NCBI GenBank assembly: GCA_964035545.1
Contig: OZ037766.1
Location: 14,001,222 to 14,065,221 of the forward strand
DNA: 64,000 nt
Source of the DNA: Bugula neritina
Lineage: Eukaryota > Bryozoa > Gymnolaemata > Cheilostomatida > Bugulidae
Direction: 5' to 3'
A program made the position numbers and the translations under genes. Each line of letters begins with the position of its first letter. Position 1 is the stretch's first letter. Under the pieces are notes generated by a model. The model was given only the letters and a program-made list of their open reading frames with translations. It did not search any database and was not told where the DNA came from. Positions 38,601 to 58,900 of this stretch are shown here, piece by piece.

Positions 38601-38904
38601 ATTGGAGTCTGTCTATTGCAGCAGAGCAGAATGTTGTTATTACAAGTAGAGCAACACTGACTGAAGGGGGTTTAGCTAAATCAAGTAGATGTTTAGTATG
38701 CTAAATGCTTTTTCTATTGTTTGTTTTAATGCCAGGACATTGAATTTTCAGATTCAGGCAAGCTACATTGAATTGGCAAGACAGCGGAAAGGTCACAGGT
38801 GCAGCAGCCTGGAGGTATGCTGCCATAGCCCTAAGCAGCAATGCGGCAGCTCTGTTCCACCAGCCAGCAAAGACTGTAACCAGATTCCTCTTGTCAAATC
38901 TTAG
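35634..38904 (+). CDS. NUDT3: Diphosphoinositol polyphosphate phosphohydrolase (Nudix)
   Basis: The DIPP family removes the beta-phosphate from inositol pyrophosphates (InsP7, InsP8) and also acts on dinucleoside polyphosphates. Exons 35634-35732, 36058-36222, 36410-36556 and 38752-38904 all join in phase 0 to 187 residues (human NUDT3 has 172). TYDDQGYKRRAACVVF matches human TYDGDGYKKRAACLCF, and NWWIVPGGSVEKNE matches DRWIVPGGGMEPEE. The complete Nudix box runs 54-76, from GSVEKNE to REVLEESGI, with all the metal-binding glutamates. IQASYIELARQ corresponds to human VQASYFETLRQ. The C-terminal tail is cysteine-rich, unlike the vertebrate Ser/Thr tail. An in-frame ATG ten codons earlier (35604) is possible but probably lies in an intron. 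It could equally be called NUDT4-like. Confidence 0.92.
37715..38490. mobile_element. Inverted-repeat element (MITE-like) in intron 3 of the Nudix gene
   Basis: The two ends are inverted copies: CACACTACAGTCGAAAC at 37718 and its complement ending at 38487. Similarity extends outward by TG plus one base and inward to GCCAT(T/C)TT. The 776-bp interior holds no transposase frame. It has short runs of GATTTACTAG-type words and a strong palindrome near 38346-38379. I could not find a clear target duplication, so the superfamily is undetermined. Confidence 0.6.
38346..38379. repeat. 34-bp near-perfect palindrome
   Basis: The core AGTTCGACATGTCGAACT (38354-38371) is an exact 18-bp palindrome. GCGATGA and TCATCGC on its sides extend it to 34 bp with one mismatched pair. 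It lies inside the inverted-repeat element of Nudix intron 3. Confidence 0.9.
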
Positions 38905-41900
38905 CACCTCCTGCTTTTCGATCTTAAATCAGTGCTCAAAAATAGAAATTATTTTTATCATCTTTCAAGACTAAGTCAGCAACAGTATCATTATGTTTTG
39001 TTGTATACAAATATATACCATGTTTTAACATGCATTTCAGGCTTACCTTGGCCTAGCCAATCTCTTGTATATTTCTCTTTTGTGCAGCAACATGTCATAG
39101 CTAAAGATGCGCAATGATATTATATTTTAGATAATTATATTAAACTATAGTACAAAACATACATTGTGACATATTATAGCTATGACCGTATGTACATATG
39201 CTTTCCTAGAGGCTTACTTACAATGTTTGCATATATTTTGTGAGTTTCTATTCTCATACCCTTATATTAGTAATTTACTTAGTCTTCCGTATTTATTAAC
39301 TTGCTGTAAAAGCAATTGACTAAATATATATTTTATTATAGCAAAATACCTCCTTTCAAGTATTTGTCCATATCTAAAGGTTGCCTGCAATATTTAAACA
39401 TAACTCATGCCCATTAGGAAGCTTTAAATTTTCAGGAACAAAGTGATAGCATTAAATTTTGACCTTTAGAGTTGTCAACAATACACTACATGCCTAGCAT
39501 GCGTGTTTTCAAGTTTCCAAGGAAAATACCACCAATAATAAATGGGTTTCCATGATCATCTTATTCAGAGAACTCTATGGGTAATTATAACTATAATAGA
39601 AATAGAACTACAAACTGATTGTTCAAAAGCCTAGATTAGTTTATAAATGAATTTAGCCCAGTCCTGTAACTAGCAGCTAAAATATAAAAGAGCTTTCCCC
39701 AGATTAACTAAATTAGAGAATAGAAATTAGAATATTATATAAAAGCTATTGAGGTACAGCTAAAGACCTACTGTTTTGTAACTGTCATATGGACAATTTT
39801 TGCATGAAGTTTTGAAGGGTTTAAAACTATTTGTGATTAATGGTTTTGTTGCTTTTGACAACAGGGCACTAAGAGATAAAACATCAATACAATGGTTTGT
39901 ATTGAATACAGCCACAGGTGCTTGACTTTGAATATTGTAAAAAGATGACGATTTCAATAAGATAACAAAATGTCTTCCCATTGCAAAGCTACAGTTGTAA
40001 CTTGTAACACTATATTGGTAAAGTACGTCCTAAATTCCAACAATGACTAAAACTTCAGCAACTAATTTATAGAATCTGCAGGCTGAAGCGATTTTAATTG
40101 TACAGTTGACAGCTGCAGTAATTTAAATAGTGCTGCCTTGATTAAATACTCAACTTCAAGTGCTACATTCTTTGTTTTATTCCATGCATAAAAATTGTAT
40201 TGTGTGAGTAGAAGAGAAAAATGTTGAGCTGTGACTATTCATTAAACTACTGAGTGTAGGACATGGCTAAGTGGTGAATAGGCTGAAATCATTATTTCAT
40301 ATTGTGGCAACCAGTTAACTGAAACATCGGCAGGCCGCTAAAATAAGATACTGCCTATAAATTAGGAACCCAATAATAGCTTGCTCTGTGAAACCATCAA
40401 TTGGAATGTAAGTGCCTCAATTTTTGACTCCAAGCTAACAAAACTTCATAAAGCCCTAACGGAAACACTAACTTAAGTTTAATAGCAAGAAATTTTGGAA
40501 AATTCTTTTTTTTCTATATTGTGAAGGGCTTTGCTTCTTTGCTCAATTGAAGTATATAATTCAATGTTTTAATTATATCATTTTAATTCAGTGCTCTGCT
40601 TTTATAACAACTGATCAAGGCATCAACTGACAAGTTGGGAACACAACTCCAGCAATGTGTATAATCCGCTTCACTTCAGTTAAAATCTTAAATGTAAATT
40701 TGTTAACAATATAAAATACATAGACAGATTATTGACTACTACAAAACCTAAAGCTCTGATTATAGTTAGAGTTTATTAAAAACAAAAAAGTATCTATTAG
40801 TGATTGTCTAATTAGGGCTCAACAGTTCATTAGATATATTATTTTTTTAAAAATCTTATAGCAACATATAACCAAATTACAAAAATTTTAAAAATGTTTC
40901 AATTTGTGTGTGTTAATTTGTTCTAGGATCATAATCAATTTTGCTTTATGCAATTTGTAAGTGTATACTAATTGACAAGGTTGAAATAAATTAGGTTTAT
41001 TCAATGTACAATAATTATTTGATTCACTAGCTATTATGTTTTTTTACAGGTAAAGTCGTATATAAATTAAGTAATATTTTAGGAGGCGTATAGCATTTGT
41101 GAGATACATCAGATTTATGAGAAAACTTTTTTAACTTAGCTAAATAGCTACGCTGTTGGTAGTTGGTACTTAGTAAGCCGAGTACGAAAGCTATTTGTAA
41201 AAAGTTTCGCTAGCAAATTTCACGTCAATGCACCTTATAAGGTAAAGTTGGAAACTTAGGGATCAATAGAACTTTGTTGATTAAGGATTAGATGTAAAGT
41301 AATATGGTAGCAACCCCTTTAGAAAAAAACCTTTCTAATTTACAAGTGAGAGATAACTCTAATACAGTAAGTGTTGTGGCTGGTAAACTGGGTTATGCGT
41401 TTACTACACCTTAAATGTGCAATTGCATAATTGTTTGAAAATAGTTATGCAAACTGGACGGATGAACCATTAGTTTGATGCCATTTCTAAAGCATAGTAT
41501 GTGCTCAAATGAGTATACAGCATTAGTGTTATTTTTTTAGTCAAGCTGAGTCTAGGCGCATGGTCCGATGAAAGATCCCCCGTTTCAAAGATTTTCTTTT
41601 CAAAAGGTATCTTGATTGGCCAATCATGACTGCAGCGTGGTCGATCAACTATTCCAATGTGGGCTATCGAGTATTTATAGTAGAAAGTTGTCGTACGTAG
41701 CTGTTTCCAAGCACTTCTGGGTATTGTAATTCTAGTTACTGCTATTCTAATTACTAGGTGTTGGCTATACATTATCTGCTGTATAAAACCAGTATCTTTT
41801 AAACATAATATTAAAATGATAAAGAATGAAAATCGAAATGTCAAGTTCATAATGAATATCAACTTCAAGGCGGTAATCATAATGATAATCTTAATCGTAA

Positions 41901-43038
41901 TGATGGTCTTTGTGATTGTCAGTGCCACTATGATTCAACTTTGTTTTATTTTAACTATAAGTAGTTGATTCTATTTATACCTGCGCGAACTACTCGTTTC
42001 CACCGTTGGTGTAGTTGCTAGTGCTTGTTCAGATGCTTCAATTATATTTATGGTAAACTCGAATCATTTCTGAGAAGCGAATAAAATCTGTTTATCCGTT
42101 GCTAGGGAAATGTGCCCTTGCGCATATTTTTAACCAGCGTTTATTTCAAAGAATTATTATTAATTTAATAACTTTCATAAAATGCAGCATAAATTAGCGT
42201 TGTTATAAAAATTGGAATTTTTTTATCAATTTACTTATACACTCATGTTGCTGTTAAGTGCCTACAGGTGCGTACGAGTCTGAGAAGCTTATCGAATTTG
42301 ATGCAGTAGGCGCAGTAGATGATATAAATTATAAACTGTAGTAGTAGCATCAAAGTCCAGTATTCCCTTCATATTTTTATTTTATATTCTTTTTTTAGTT
42401 TTTTAGCATTGTAAGAGAATGTTTAATTGTTTATGTGTCAGAAGATAGAACCTTGTATAAATTATAATGTAGGTGCTTAGAAACATTTGCAATATTGATC
42501 TTATAAATATAAGTAAACAAGTGGGGAGAAAATGTACTTATAATAAATACTGCTACTATAGCTTACTAGTGAGCGCATTATAAGTTAATTCTTGCTAGTT
42601 CACGTGTGTATCAGTACTAAATTGTGTTTAGAAATAACTGTTATATTAAGATATGCATGGTATTCATTATGATTATGTGTTACTTCTTGCTTATTATATT
42701 ATAAATTACACTATACAGTTAGCTACTTATATTTATTTTTTGCATGCATAACCTGTCTATGTACTGCTGAACAATTCTCTTAGGCCTTGTAAAACTCTGC
42801 TATATAATTTATCTGTCAATAACTCTGGTAAAATTCTTTAAAGCAATGCAACGATTTTGCCAGTGGTGTGTAAATAGCCTGTGCTGTGCTAACTAAAATC
42901 AATATTTGTTGCCTTTGAAATGTCACTGTCAAACTTAATAAACTATATGATTATTGAAATTTCTATTCACTACCAGGAGAATTAGATTTAGTTCTGTTAT
43001 GCTTTTATTAGGACCTAGTTTTCTTTCTAACTCTCTAG
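38905..43038. other. Intergenic region upstream of the CARD gene
   Basis: No gene is recognised. A 152-codon minus-strand frame at 41470-41928 has low-complexity composition and no family resemblance. The CARD gene's start codon lies 4 bp after a good splice acceptor (TAACTCTCTAG ending 43038), so its promoter and a non-coding first exon should lie in this region, perhaps near 41.7-42.3 kb, which is less AT-rich. Confidence 0.45.
41711..41730 (-). promoter_or_regulatory. Candidate ZNF143/STAF-like site
   Basis: On the minus strand the sequence ATTACAATACCCAGAAGTGC resembles the vertebrate STAF/ZNF143 motif (ACTACAATTCCCAGAATGC) with a few changes. It lies 1.3 kb upstream of the CARD gene start codon. 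A single motif match is weak evidence. Confidence 0.25.
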
Positions 43039-43041
43039 AAA

Positions 43042-51474
<8,433 letters not shown>

Positions 51475-51855
51475 ATTTGGTCATGCACAACGTCTTTAAG
51501 TTGTAAAAATTAAATGTGATAACTGTTATAGGAAAAAATTATTATTTTTCAGTAGTTGATATTTTCATGTAGTTGTATAATTGCATCTATATAATATATA
51601 TATATATACACGATTGTAATATATGTGATATAAATACTAGAATTGCACACCAAATCTCTTGTAGATATTGATAAAGTCAAGTTAGATGTGATTCAATTGA
51701 GATAGGCAGTCATGGCTTGAGTTAAACCTCTACAAGCATAACCCTTATATTTATAACTATGTTAAACCAATACTTTTGTAATTTACTGATGTATTCAAAT
51801 GATGCGTGTTATATTTAGTTTATAATACCACATTTTATTAGTTTTGTCACTATTA

Positions 51856-51861
51856 AATAAA
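51856..51861 (+). terminator. AATAAA polyadenylation signal of the CARD gene
   Basis: AATAAA lies 382 bp after the stop codon of the CARD-TPR gene. It is the clearest such hexamer downstream of that gene on the plus strand. Confidence 0.5.
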
Positions 51862-51959
51862 AAATAATTGTTTGAAATATTATACTTTTTAATAATTCTA
51901 TTTATTCATAGGGTTCATAACCTTTTGTGCATGTGTGCGTATTGATTTTGCCATTAAGT

Positions 51960-51965
51960 TTTATT
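51960..51965 (-). terminator. AATAAA polyadenylation signal of the BAG gene
   Basis: Minus-strand AATAAA about 370 bp after the BAG stop codon; another lies at 51901-51906. With the CARD gene's signal at 51856 the two convergent 3' ends come within about 100 bp. Confidence 0.4.
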
Positions 51966-52335
51966 TCTCCACACATGGCCTGGGAAAATTTGAAAACAAT
52001 ATTGCATAATAGAATATATTACTCTCGCATTTCATGTACATAAAGCAAGTTTATGAAACAGATATTGCTACCTCAGAAATAAAATTAATGTTAATTTATG
52101 ATAAATACAAATAACCACAAAACATGGTTAAAACTGCCACCAAATAACAAAATATTTGCGTATTATCTCTGACTATAAGCACGAGTGGTAGAATCCTCTT
52201 ACACTGTCTCACAACAAATGGACGAATAATGATAAAACTATCAAATTAGTTGATAAACTAAATGTTATAATAAAATGCAATATGATAATGCAACATGGAA
52301 TATGGAAACATTGAATGTGTTAATTTGTTCACTTT

Positions 52336-52857
52336 TCACTCAATTTGGGTTTCATTGGCAAAAGCTTTCAGTTCTAATTGATCAAGACATGATTGTATAA
52401 AGTTAACAGCGTCCTTTCTTTTCTGTCGAATTGCTTCATTTCCATTTGCTGCTACACTATCTAGTTTGCATAAATGTCTTATCATCATTTCCTCAAGATA
52501 TTTGTATTCCTTTGAGCTTTTCCCACTAGTAAATGCCTCGATTTTACCATGAATACTTTCAGCATCACTTCTAATTGAAATAATAGTTGCCAACGACGAT
52601 TCACTGCCATCTGATACATTACTTCCACTTTCTGTTCTCAATGATGAACTATCTGCTGTACCTTCATACCCAGTTTGGTGAGAATTAGTAGACACATTAT
52701 CAGGAGGCACTGTTGCAGGATTATTGACCTTTTCTGATGTTTCTAGCTGAGGGGCTTCCCACTGCGTAGTTTGAGTTAAATGGTTTAGATAGTAAGGCCA
52801 ACCTGTTCTGGCATCTATTCTTTTTTCCCAGTGTGGTGGCAACTTCGGCTCATTCAT
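52336..52857 (-). CDS. BAG3: WW- and BAG-domain co-chaperone (BAG3-like)
   Basis: BAG3 is a nucleotide-exchange partner of Hsp70 that directs clients to autophagy. The 173-residue frame has a WW domain at about 6-37 (LPPHWEKRIDARTGWPYYLN, with W10, W33 and P36), in the same place as in human BAG3 (LPPGWEIKIDPQTGWPFF). A C-terminal BAG domain covers about 100-165: EYKYLEEMMIRHLCKLDSV and IRQKRKDAVNFIQSCLDQLE align with human KYLMIEEYLTKELLALDSV and [20 protein letters not shown]. The linker is Ser/Thr-rich and shows no IPV motifs or proline-rich tract, so the protein is far shorter than human BAG3 (575 residues). The frame stays open upstream to an acceptor at 52900, so an earlier coding exon cannot be excluded. 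It converges on the CARD gene. Confidence 0.85.
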   Translation of the reverse strand: MNEPKLPPHWEKRIDARTGWPYYLNHLTQTTQWEAPQLETSEKVNNPATVPPDNVSTNSHQTGYEGTADSSSLRTESGSNVSDGSESSLATIISIRSDAESIHGKIEAFTSGKSSKEYKYLEEMMIRHLCKLDSVAANGNEAIRQKRKDAVNFIQSCLDQLELKAFANETQIE

Positions 52858-52899
52858 ATTTTTGTTATAATTAGGAACCAAAGATTTTATTATTTCAAT

Positions 52900-53940
52900 C
52901 TAAAACAAGAAATACAATCATAATAACTATAATAAATACTTTACAGCAATAGAACCTTAAGCATATAAACTAAATGCTTTTCATTACAGGCTGGGAAAAA
53001 AATTAGAATAAAGTTTTTAAACTTTATATGATTGGAATTTTGCTGAGGTGCTGTAATGGTTGATAAGTCTATTAAGAACTTGTTTTAGAAAGTACTAGAT
53101 TGATCTAAGGAATGACTGCAAACTCATAATATTAGTAGGAGCTGGCACCTTCTTTAGAGCTCCAATTCCTGAATTTTTAACTATACTGTCATGCACTGCT
53201 TAGTACTTGGGTTAAATGCTGCGAACCTTAGGGTTGTTGCTGACTTTTTTCATATTTTTAATTAACAATACTGCCTAGCAATCCTGGATAATTAGATGCC
53301 AGTTCATTCTATCTATTAAAAATACCAGTTTTGTTGGCTTTTGAACTGTACTTCCATCTTACCACGTTGACCTATCTCATCACAGTCACTATTATTAAAG
53401 AATGGTTTGTTTGAGTTCATTACATATGAGCTTGTCAGTAGCCATATTATGTGAAAATGAATATTCATCCAATTCAATTTTGAGTCATTCTTACCATAAC
53501 TTGTCTTTTCATTAAAGATAAAGAAAATGACACCACATACATTATCATTACTATTGCATCAATATAATAATGTTTTGTATAATATTGTATATTGTATAAA
53601 ATTAAATGTAAAATGTATTTACTTTTTCAATATCAACAATGGTAATGATAATCAATTATTAATGAAGTAGGGAGAAGTTTTAAACTTAAAGTCTAAGGCT
53701 TCTAGTTTCACTTTTCGAGTTCCAATTATGCGTTACCTTAGCCATTATCTCTGAGTTACTACAGGTTTTCTTTTTATCTGACGGTTCCATATGTCATGAG
53801 AAGGGCTTGAACCCCTGTTTTGTGGCTATGCATGTCTATGTATAGTGACAAAACAGCTGAATTTAACGGATTCGTGAGTTAAATCTGGTATTCTACTATG
53901 TCACAAATTGAGGTTTGGGGACTCATAGCTTAGTGAGATA
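52900..53940. other. Upstream of the BAG gene, no gene seen
   Basis: Plain AT-rich sequence. The BAG promoter and any 5' exon should be here or further right. I identify neither. Confidence 0.4.
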
Positions 53941-53944
53941 CGGA

Positions 53945-55940
53945 TAGAGCACTGTATAATAATAATTACTATTAGTATGAGTCTCAGTATGAGTATCAAA
54001 AGTTTACTTTTAGATTCCAAGCCCAGAGCAAATAAAAAATTACAAATATATCATAATCATTATGATTATATCTCTTACTAAATTAGTATTACTAAAAGGT
54101 AAAAGGCTTAGCTTCAGGGCTCAGGCTAATCCACAATTGGCCAAAAATAAATTTACTATAATAACAATATTATAATAAGTAAAACCATAAGTATAAAACA
54201 TTTAATTTAATTTTTAATTTTATAACTTACAAAATAAAACTAAAATTGAAAGCCAATACTTTACAAAATATTCAACGACATTGTGTGTAATTATCAACTT
54301 AAATTTATATTTATAAGTTAAAAATTAAAGTTAATAACTATAAACAATAAAAATAATAATATTCATTATAAATATACATATCAGTTATCATTAATATAAA
54401 CATTATGATTAATATAAATATTATTAAAAATAACTATTTTATAACAACTTTTTCATTATTATTATAATGCACTGGTATTCAACTCCATAGTAATATTGAT
54501 AGTGATAGTCACAGTGACTACGGGTACGAGAACTAAATTGAGTGTCAGACTCAGTGTCAGTGTGAGTGAACTGGGTGTGATATTTTTATTTTAAAAGATT
54601 CAGTTTTTACAACTAGTACTACACATCGTAGTACTAGTAGTAGTACAAGGGCCAGGGAAAGGTCAAGATTAAAATCAAAGTGTCAAAACTTAAGTAGTAG
54701 TACATCACCGTCAGTGATCACCATTATCATTATGATTATTAGTATCACATCCAGTCATCATCATTATTATTGATCTAGATTATTCATTAATTATTGACAT
54801 TATGATAATGATTATCATTATGATTATCATTAAATTAATGATTATCATTATCAATATCATTGTGATCGATCTTAAATTTAATTTCATGTGGTTAACTTAT
54901 AGTTATATTATAAGTATAACTAATCTTATTTTGACTTCAACTTAAATAACAAGTAATATAATAAAAATCATTCATCTGAGCCATATACTGTAGTGTATAC
55001 AGCTATAAATATTAATATAATGAAAAGATAAAATTAAGCTAGCGTCATCATCTTTTAGTTTTTCTGTTGAAAGTTTTAACTGATTTACTAAATTGACTAT
55101 GAATATTTATAATGACCTTGGTATTGTAATAATTGTGACCCTGTAGTAAGAAAGATAACTCGATCCCCTATGGTATGTTCGAGACACGCAAGGCAACTTC
55201 AATGATAAGCTCACAGCAGTTTTTCGCGTAGATAACTATACAAATCATCAGATAATTTTTGCATTTGTAGCGTAAACACTTGCGTTTCCGCTTCAGATAC
55301 AAATTATACCCAACTAAATTACTATATAAGTATAACTATAAAATTAAATGTAACTTTAACTTATAATTTAAATAAGTTACACGACTTCTTTTATATCAAC
55401 ATTGGTAGTATTACTATTAGTATTAGTATTACTATTATTATTTATTTACAGCGATTCTTATAGTTATACTCATTATATTTATACTTATAGTTAATGTTAT
55501 TATAAATAATAAAAAATCATATCTATTTAAATTTTTAATATAAATATTTATATTTTAATTTATGACTTTTACAGTTTACTTATAGTTATACTTATAGTTA
55601 TTACTATTAGTATTACTAATACTAATAGTAATAGTAATAGTAATACTGCTAGTAGTAGTAGTACTAGTAGTAGTAGTATTACACTATGACTATAGTACTA
55701 GTACTAGACTTATACTTATAGTTAGATATTAAGTTAACTATTATTAATAAATTAATTTAAGTTTTGCTATTAGTCTTAGTATTAACTATAGCTATAACTA
55801 TAAGTATAACTATAACATTAACTATTAAGTAATATAGTATTACTGTAATATTAATACATTTAATCTATTACTATTAGTATTAGTATAACTAGAAGTATTG
55901 TTATAAGTATGACTAATACTATTAAACTATAGATATATTT
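53945..55940. repeat. Long block of degenerate simple arrays
   Basis: About 2 kb of word-based repeats in several dialects: ATTATCATTATGATT near 54.7-54.85 kb, ATAGTTATACTTAT near 55.5-55.6 kb, and ACTAATAGTAAT with AGTAGTAGTACT near 55.6-55.7 kb. Orientation flips within each. Not coding. Confidence 0.7.
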
Positions 55941-58900
55941 TTGTTACTTATTAAGTGATATTATTGCATTTAACTTTGATAGACATAGTTGCTTGTTTCT
56001 TAGATATGTATAACATTAACTATAGGTAATTCAAGTTAGTTATATTTAGTAAATATGTATATGATGGTTAGAAACTATGCTGAATTTCAGTATAGTTGTA
56101 CTTGCAGTTATCATATAAAATGTTTTCTTTTATTTAATTGAAGTTTTCACTTTTAGTTGTAGTTATAGCTATAAAGTTTAGTTAGTATTTTCACAATCTC
56201 TCTCAACCATGGCTCATTCACTCTCTGTCATAGCTTGAGTGAGTGACTAAGAAATTTAATTCTCCTATAGTTGTTGCAGTTAAGTGGATCTCCCTTCTGG
56301 GGTGTTATTTTGCCCCTTCTCTAAATTAATGGTATTTCTTTTTTTCTGAACTTCTGCTAGGATTGGCATCATTCATTGTATGTTTAACTGCTTTAATGGC
56401 CTCTGTTAGAAATTTGTTTAGACCAGGAGTTTTGTTGGCCATCTATTGATTGATCTCTTTCAATGTTACCGCACTATGACCAGTATTATAAAAATGATAT
56501 CAATATGAATATCATATGGGTTCATAATTATATTTATCACTTTATGCCTCTTGAATTTAAGTAATGTAGTTATTGTGTTATAAGTTTAGTTGGGATCACA
56601 GCCACAAAAATTAGATTGGATGAGGATTTCTTAACGGCAATGGGATAGATCTGGAAACAACTTAAGTTCTCTAATACGATTTAGGCAGCCCAAAAGTGCA
56701 TTCAAATAAATTGGAATTAAATTACAGTGATTTTGTAATTATCTTGATTTTAGCTATAGCAAATAAATCATGCAATTCAAATTCATTGCAATAAATTGCA
56801 TTTCGGTTATAGTAAATATATTAGTGTATTGCATTACAATCAAGTAGAAGTAAAAGTTTGTTGAATGACTGCTTTCAGGCTAGAAGTATTTGTCAGTGTA
56901 GAACAGTCATTTTTAGCAACAATAACAGTAGTTGTTCACTCCTGTTGCTTAAGCATTACATTAACTGTAGCTACAAAATGTTTGAATGGTAATGGTTGTA
57001 GCCTGTCAACTTGCTCACCACATACCCCTCTTCTAGTGCAACTAGCATAAGCGCATATTATTTGTTTGGGTAACAGGTTTTACATTTTGAAGAACGCTCA
57101 TAACTTTTTACAGCACAGAGCAGTTAGCTATATTGTTGTAATTGCAACAATTAGTTTAAATAAACATACACAAAATAAAATTTACTATTTGTATTTTAAC
57201 TCCAGTATTTTAGCTTGGTTATAGCAATCTTTTCCCAAGTAAATATGTTCACGGCAATTTTTAAGTTTTCATTTTGAAATTTTATGGTGGTTAAAGTAGT
57301 GCATTGATTCACTCAAACATGTTGACTCTCACCTTAAATCAAGCTTAGCATTCACTGGGGGCCATTTCTATTAGGTAATACTATTTCAGGTTGACAATGG
57401 CAATGGAAATCGATACAAAAATATTTTAGACTAAATATCATGAATCTCCGATTAGATGAGAAAACTTATGCCTTACTAGTAGATATGTTGCTCATTTGAA
57501 GTTGATAAAACTTGTCTTTTTTGACAAAAGTACATTTGTTTATAAAAAAGTAATTGAAATCTTTACAGGCTTGTGTGCCTAGGCTAGCCACAATGCTATC
57601 TTGCCATAGAGCCTCGTCAATGGTATTTTCTGTTTGAATTATATATTTTCTTTATTCTTTACTTTAGACTAAATGTAGCAAAAAACTAACAAGAAGCAGG
57701 TAAGCATTTAAAAATGGAAAAAAAGCAATAATGCAGTATAAGCAACTACAATTGGAATGAAAGTATATTATTATTAATGTAATTGTATTAAAATATTTTA
57801 TAATTGGCTACTTTGACATTTATAGTTTTTATGAAAAGGTGTAGCTTCTACACAAGTTTCCTACCTCATCAATTGTGTTTTCAATAACAATTTGTAATAT
57901 TATTTTCTTTTAATTACTTATAAATATTTTTAAAAAGGGATTCTTCTAATACATTTTTAGGGAGTATAATTTAATTGAAATTATCTATAATATAATTAGA
58001 TAATTTAGGAACTTGTGGGGACGTGCAATTCACTTAAACAATTTCAACTTTAGTTGTATAGAGTTGAAGTATATAATTAGTTTGTTGAAAAAGATAAAAT
58101 CAGTCATGTTTCACTCATATGACATACTATCATCTTATATTGCAATAATTGCAAGTGTGAACAAAATCCAAAGATAGATTTTGTATTTGTACTAAATTTA
58201 TGAATTTATTTTTTGTTTACTTATTCTTAGTTTATTTGTTTAAATGTTTTCATGTGCTGAGTTTGGAAGACTGAGAGCATGTACCTATTGTGCTCAGGTT
58301 TGTTGCTGAGTGTGTTACCTTCCCTTTTAGTAAAAGAGTTTTAGTGTTTCTTATTCAATGTTCCCAGCAGCAATCCTGATTAAATTATAGTTGTATCAAT
58401 ACACTTGTCTATAAAAGGCATTGCTTACTATGTTTTCTATATAAACAAGTGTTAAAGATTGATTATGAATAGATATTTCATGCCCCTGTACCTTTCCATT
58501 CAATTAGCACAAAGTTGATATTTTGTGAAAATTAATGTTCTTCGGTGTTTATTCATTGCCCTAAATGTTTCCATTGGACAATGGTGTGATAATTTGCTCA
58601 TTCTCACTGCAAGTACTACTTACTTGTCAATGTCTGACAGAATAGGGGCGTGGCCTATGCAAAGAAGCATTTTGTGAATGTTGATGTATTATTGTATTAT
58701 AGATACTTTAATGACAGTCAATGTTAATGTAGCTCAGTAAATATTAACCTTTTGTCTTCTGTTATTGAGTGGAACATATTGTGACTTAAGGATCGAGAAA
58801 GCTACTCTGCTGCATTAAGATAACATCAGTAGGTTGACTTGTGCTACTTCTACTAGCAACCCTTTATTCTGTTTGTTTGTCATTGATAAGTATAAAATAC

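Larger units (their letters stand above)
51475..52335. other. Shared 3' flank of two convergent genes
   Basis: Holds the 3' UTR of the CARD gene (plus) and of the BAG gene (minus). No other gene is seen. Confidence 0.6.

Noticed and set aside
41470-41928. 152-codon minus-strand frame
   Set aside because: Low-complexity Ile/Thr-rich start, no family resemblance, no splice or start context; probably chance.
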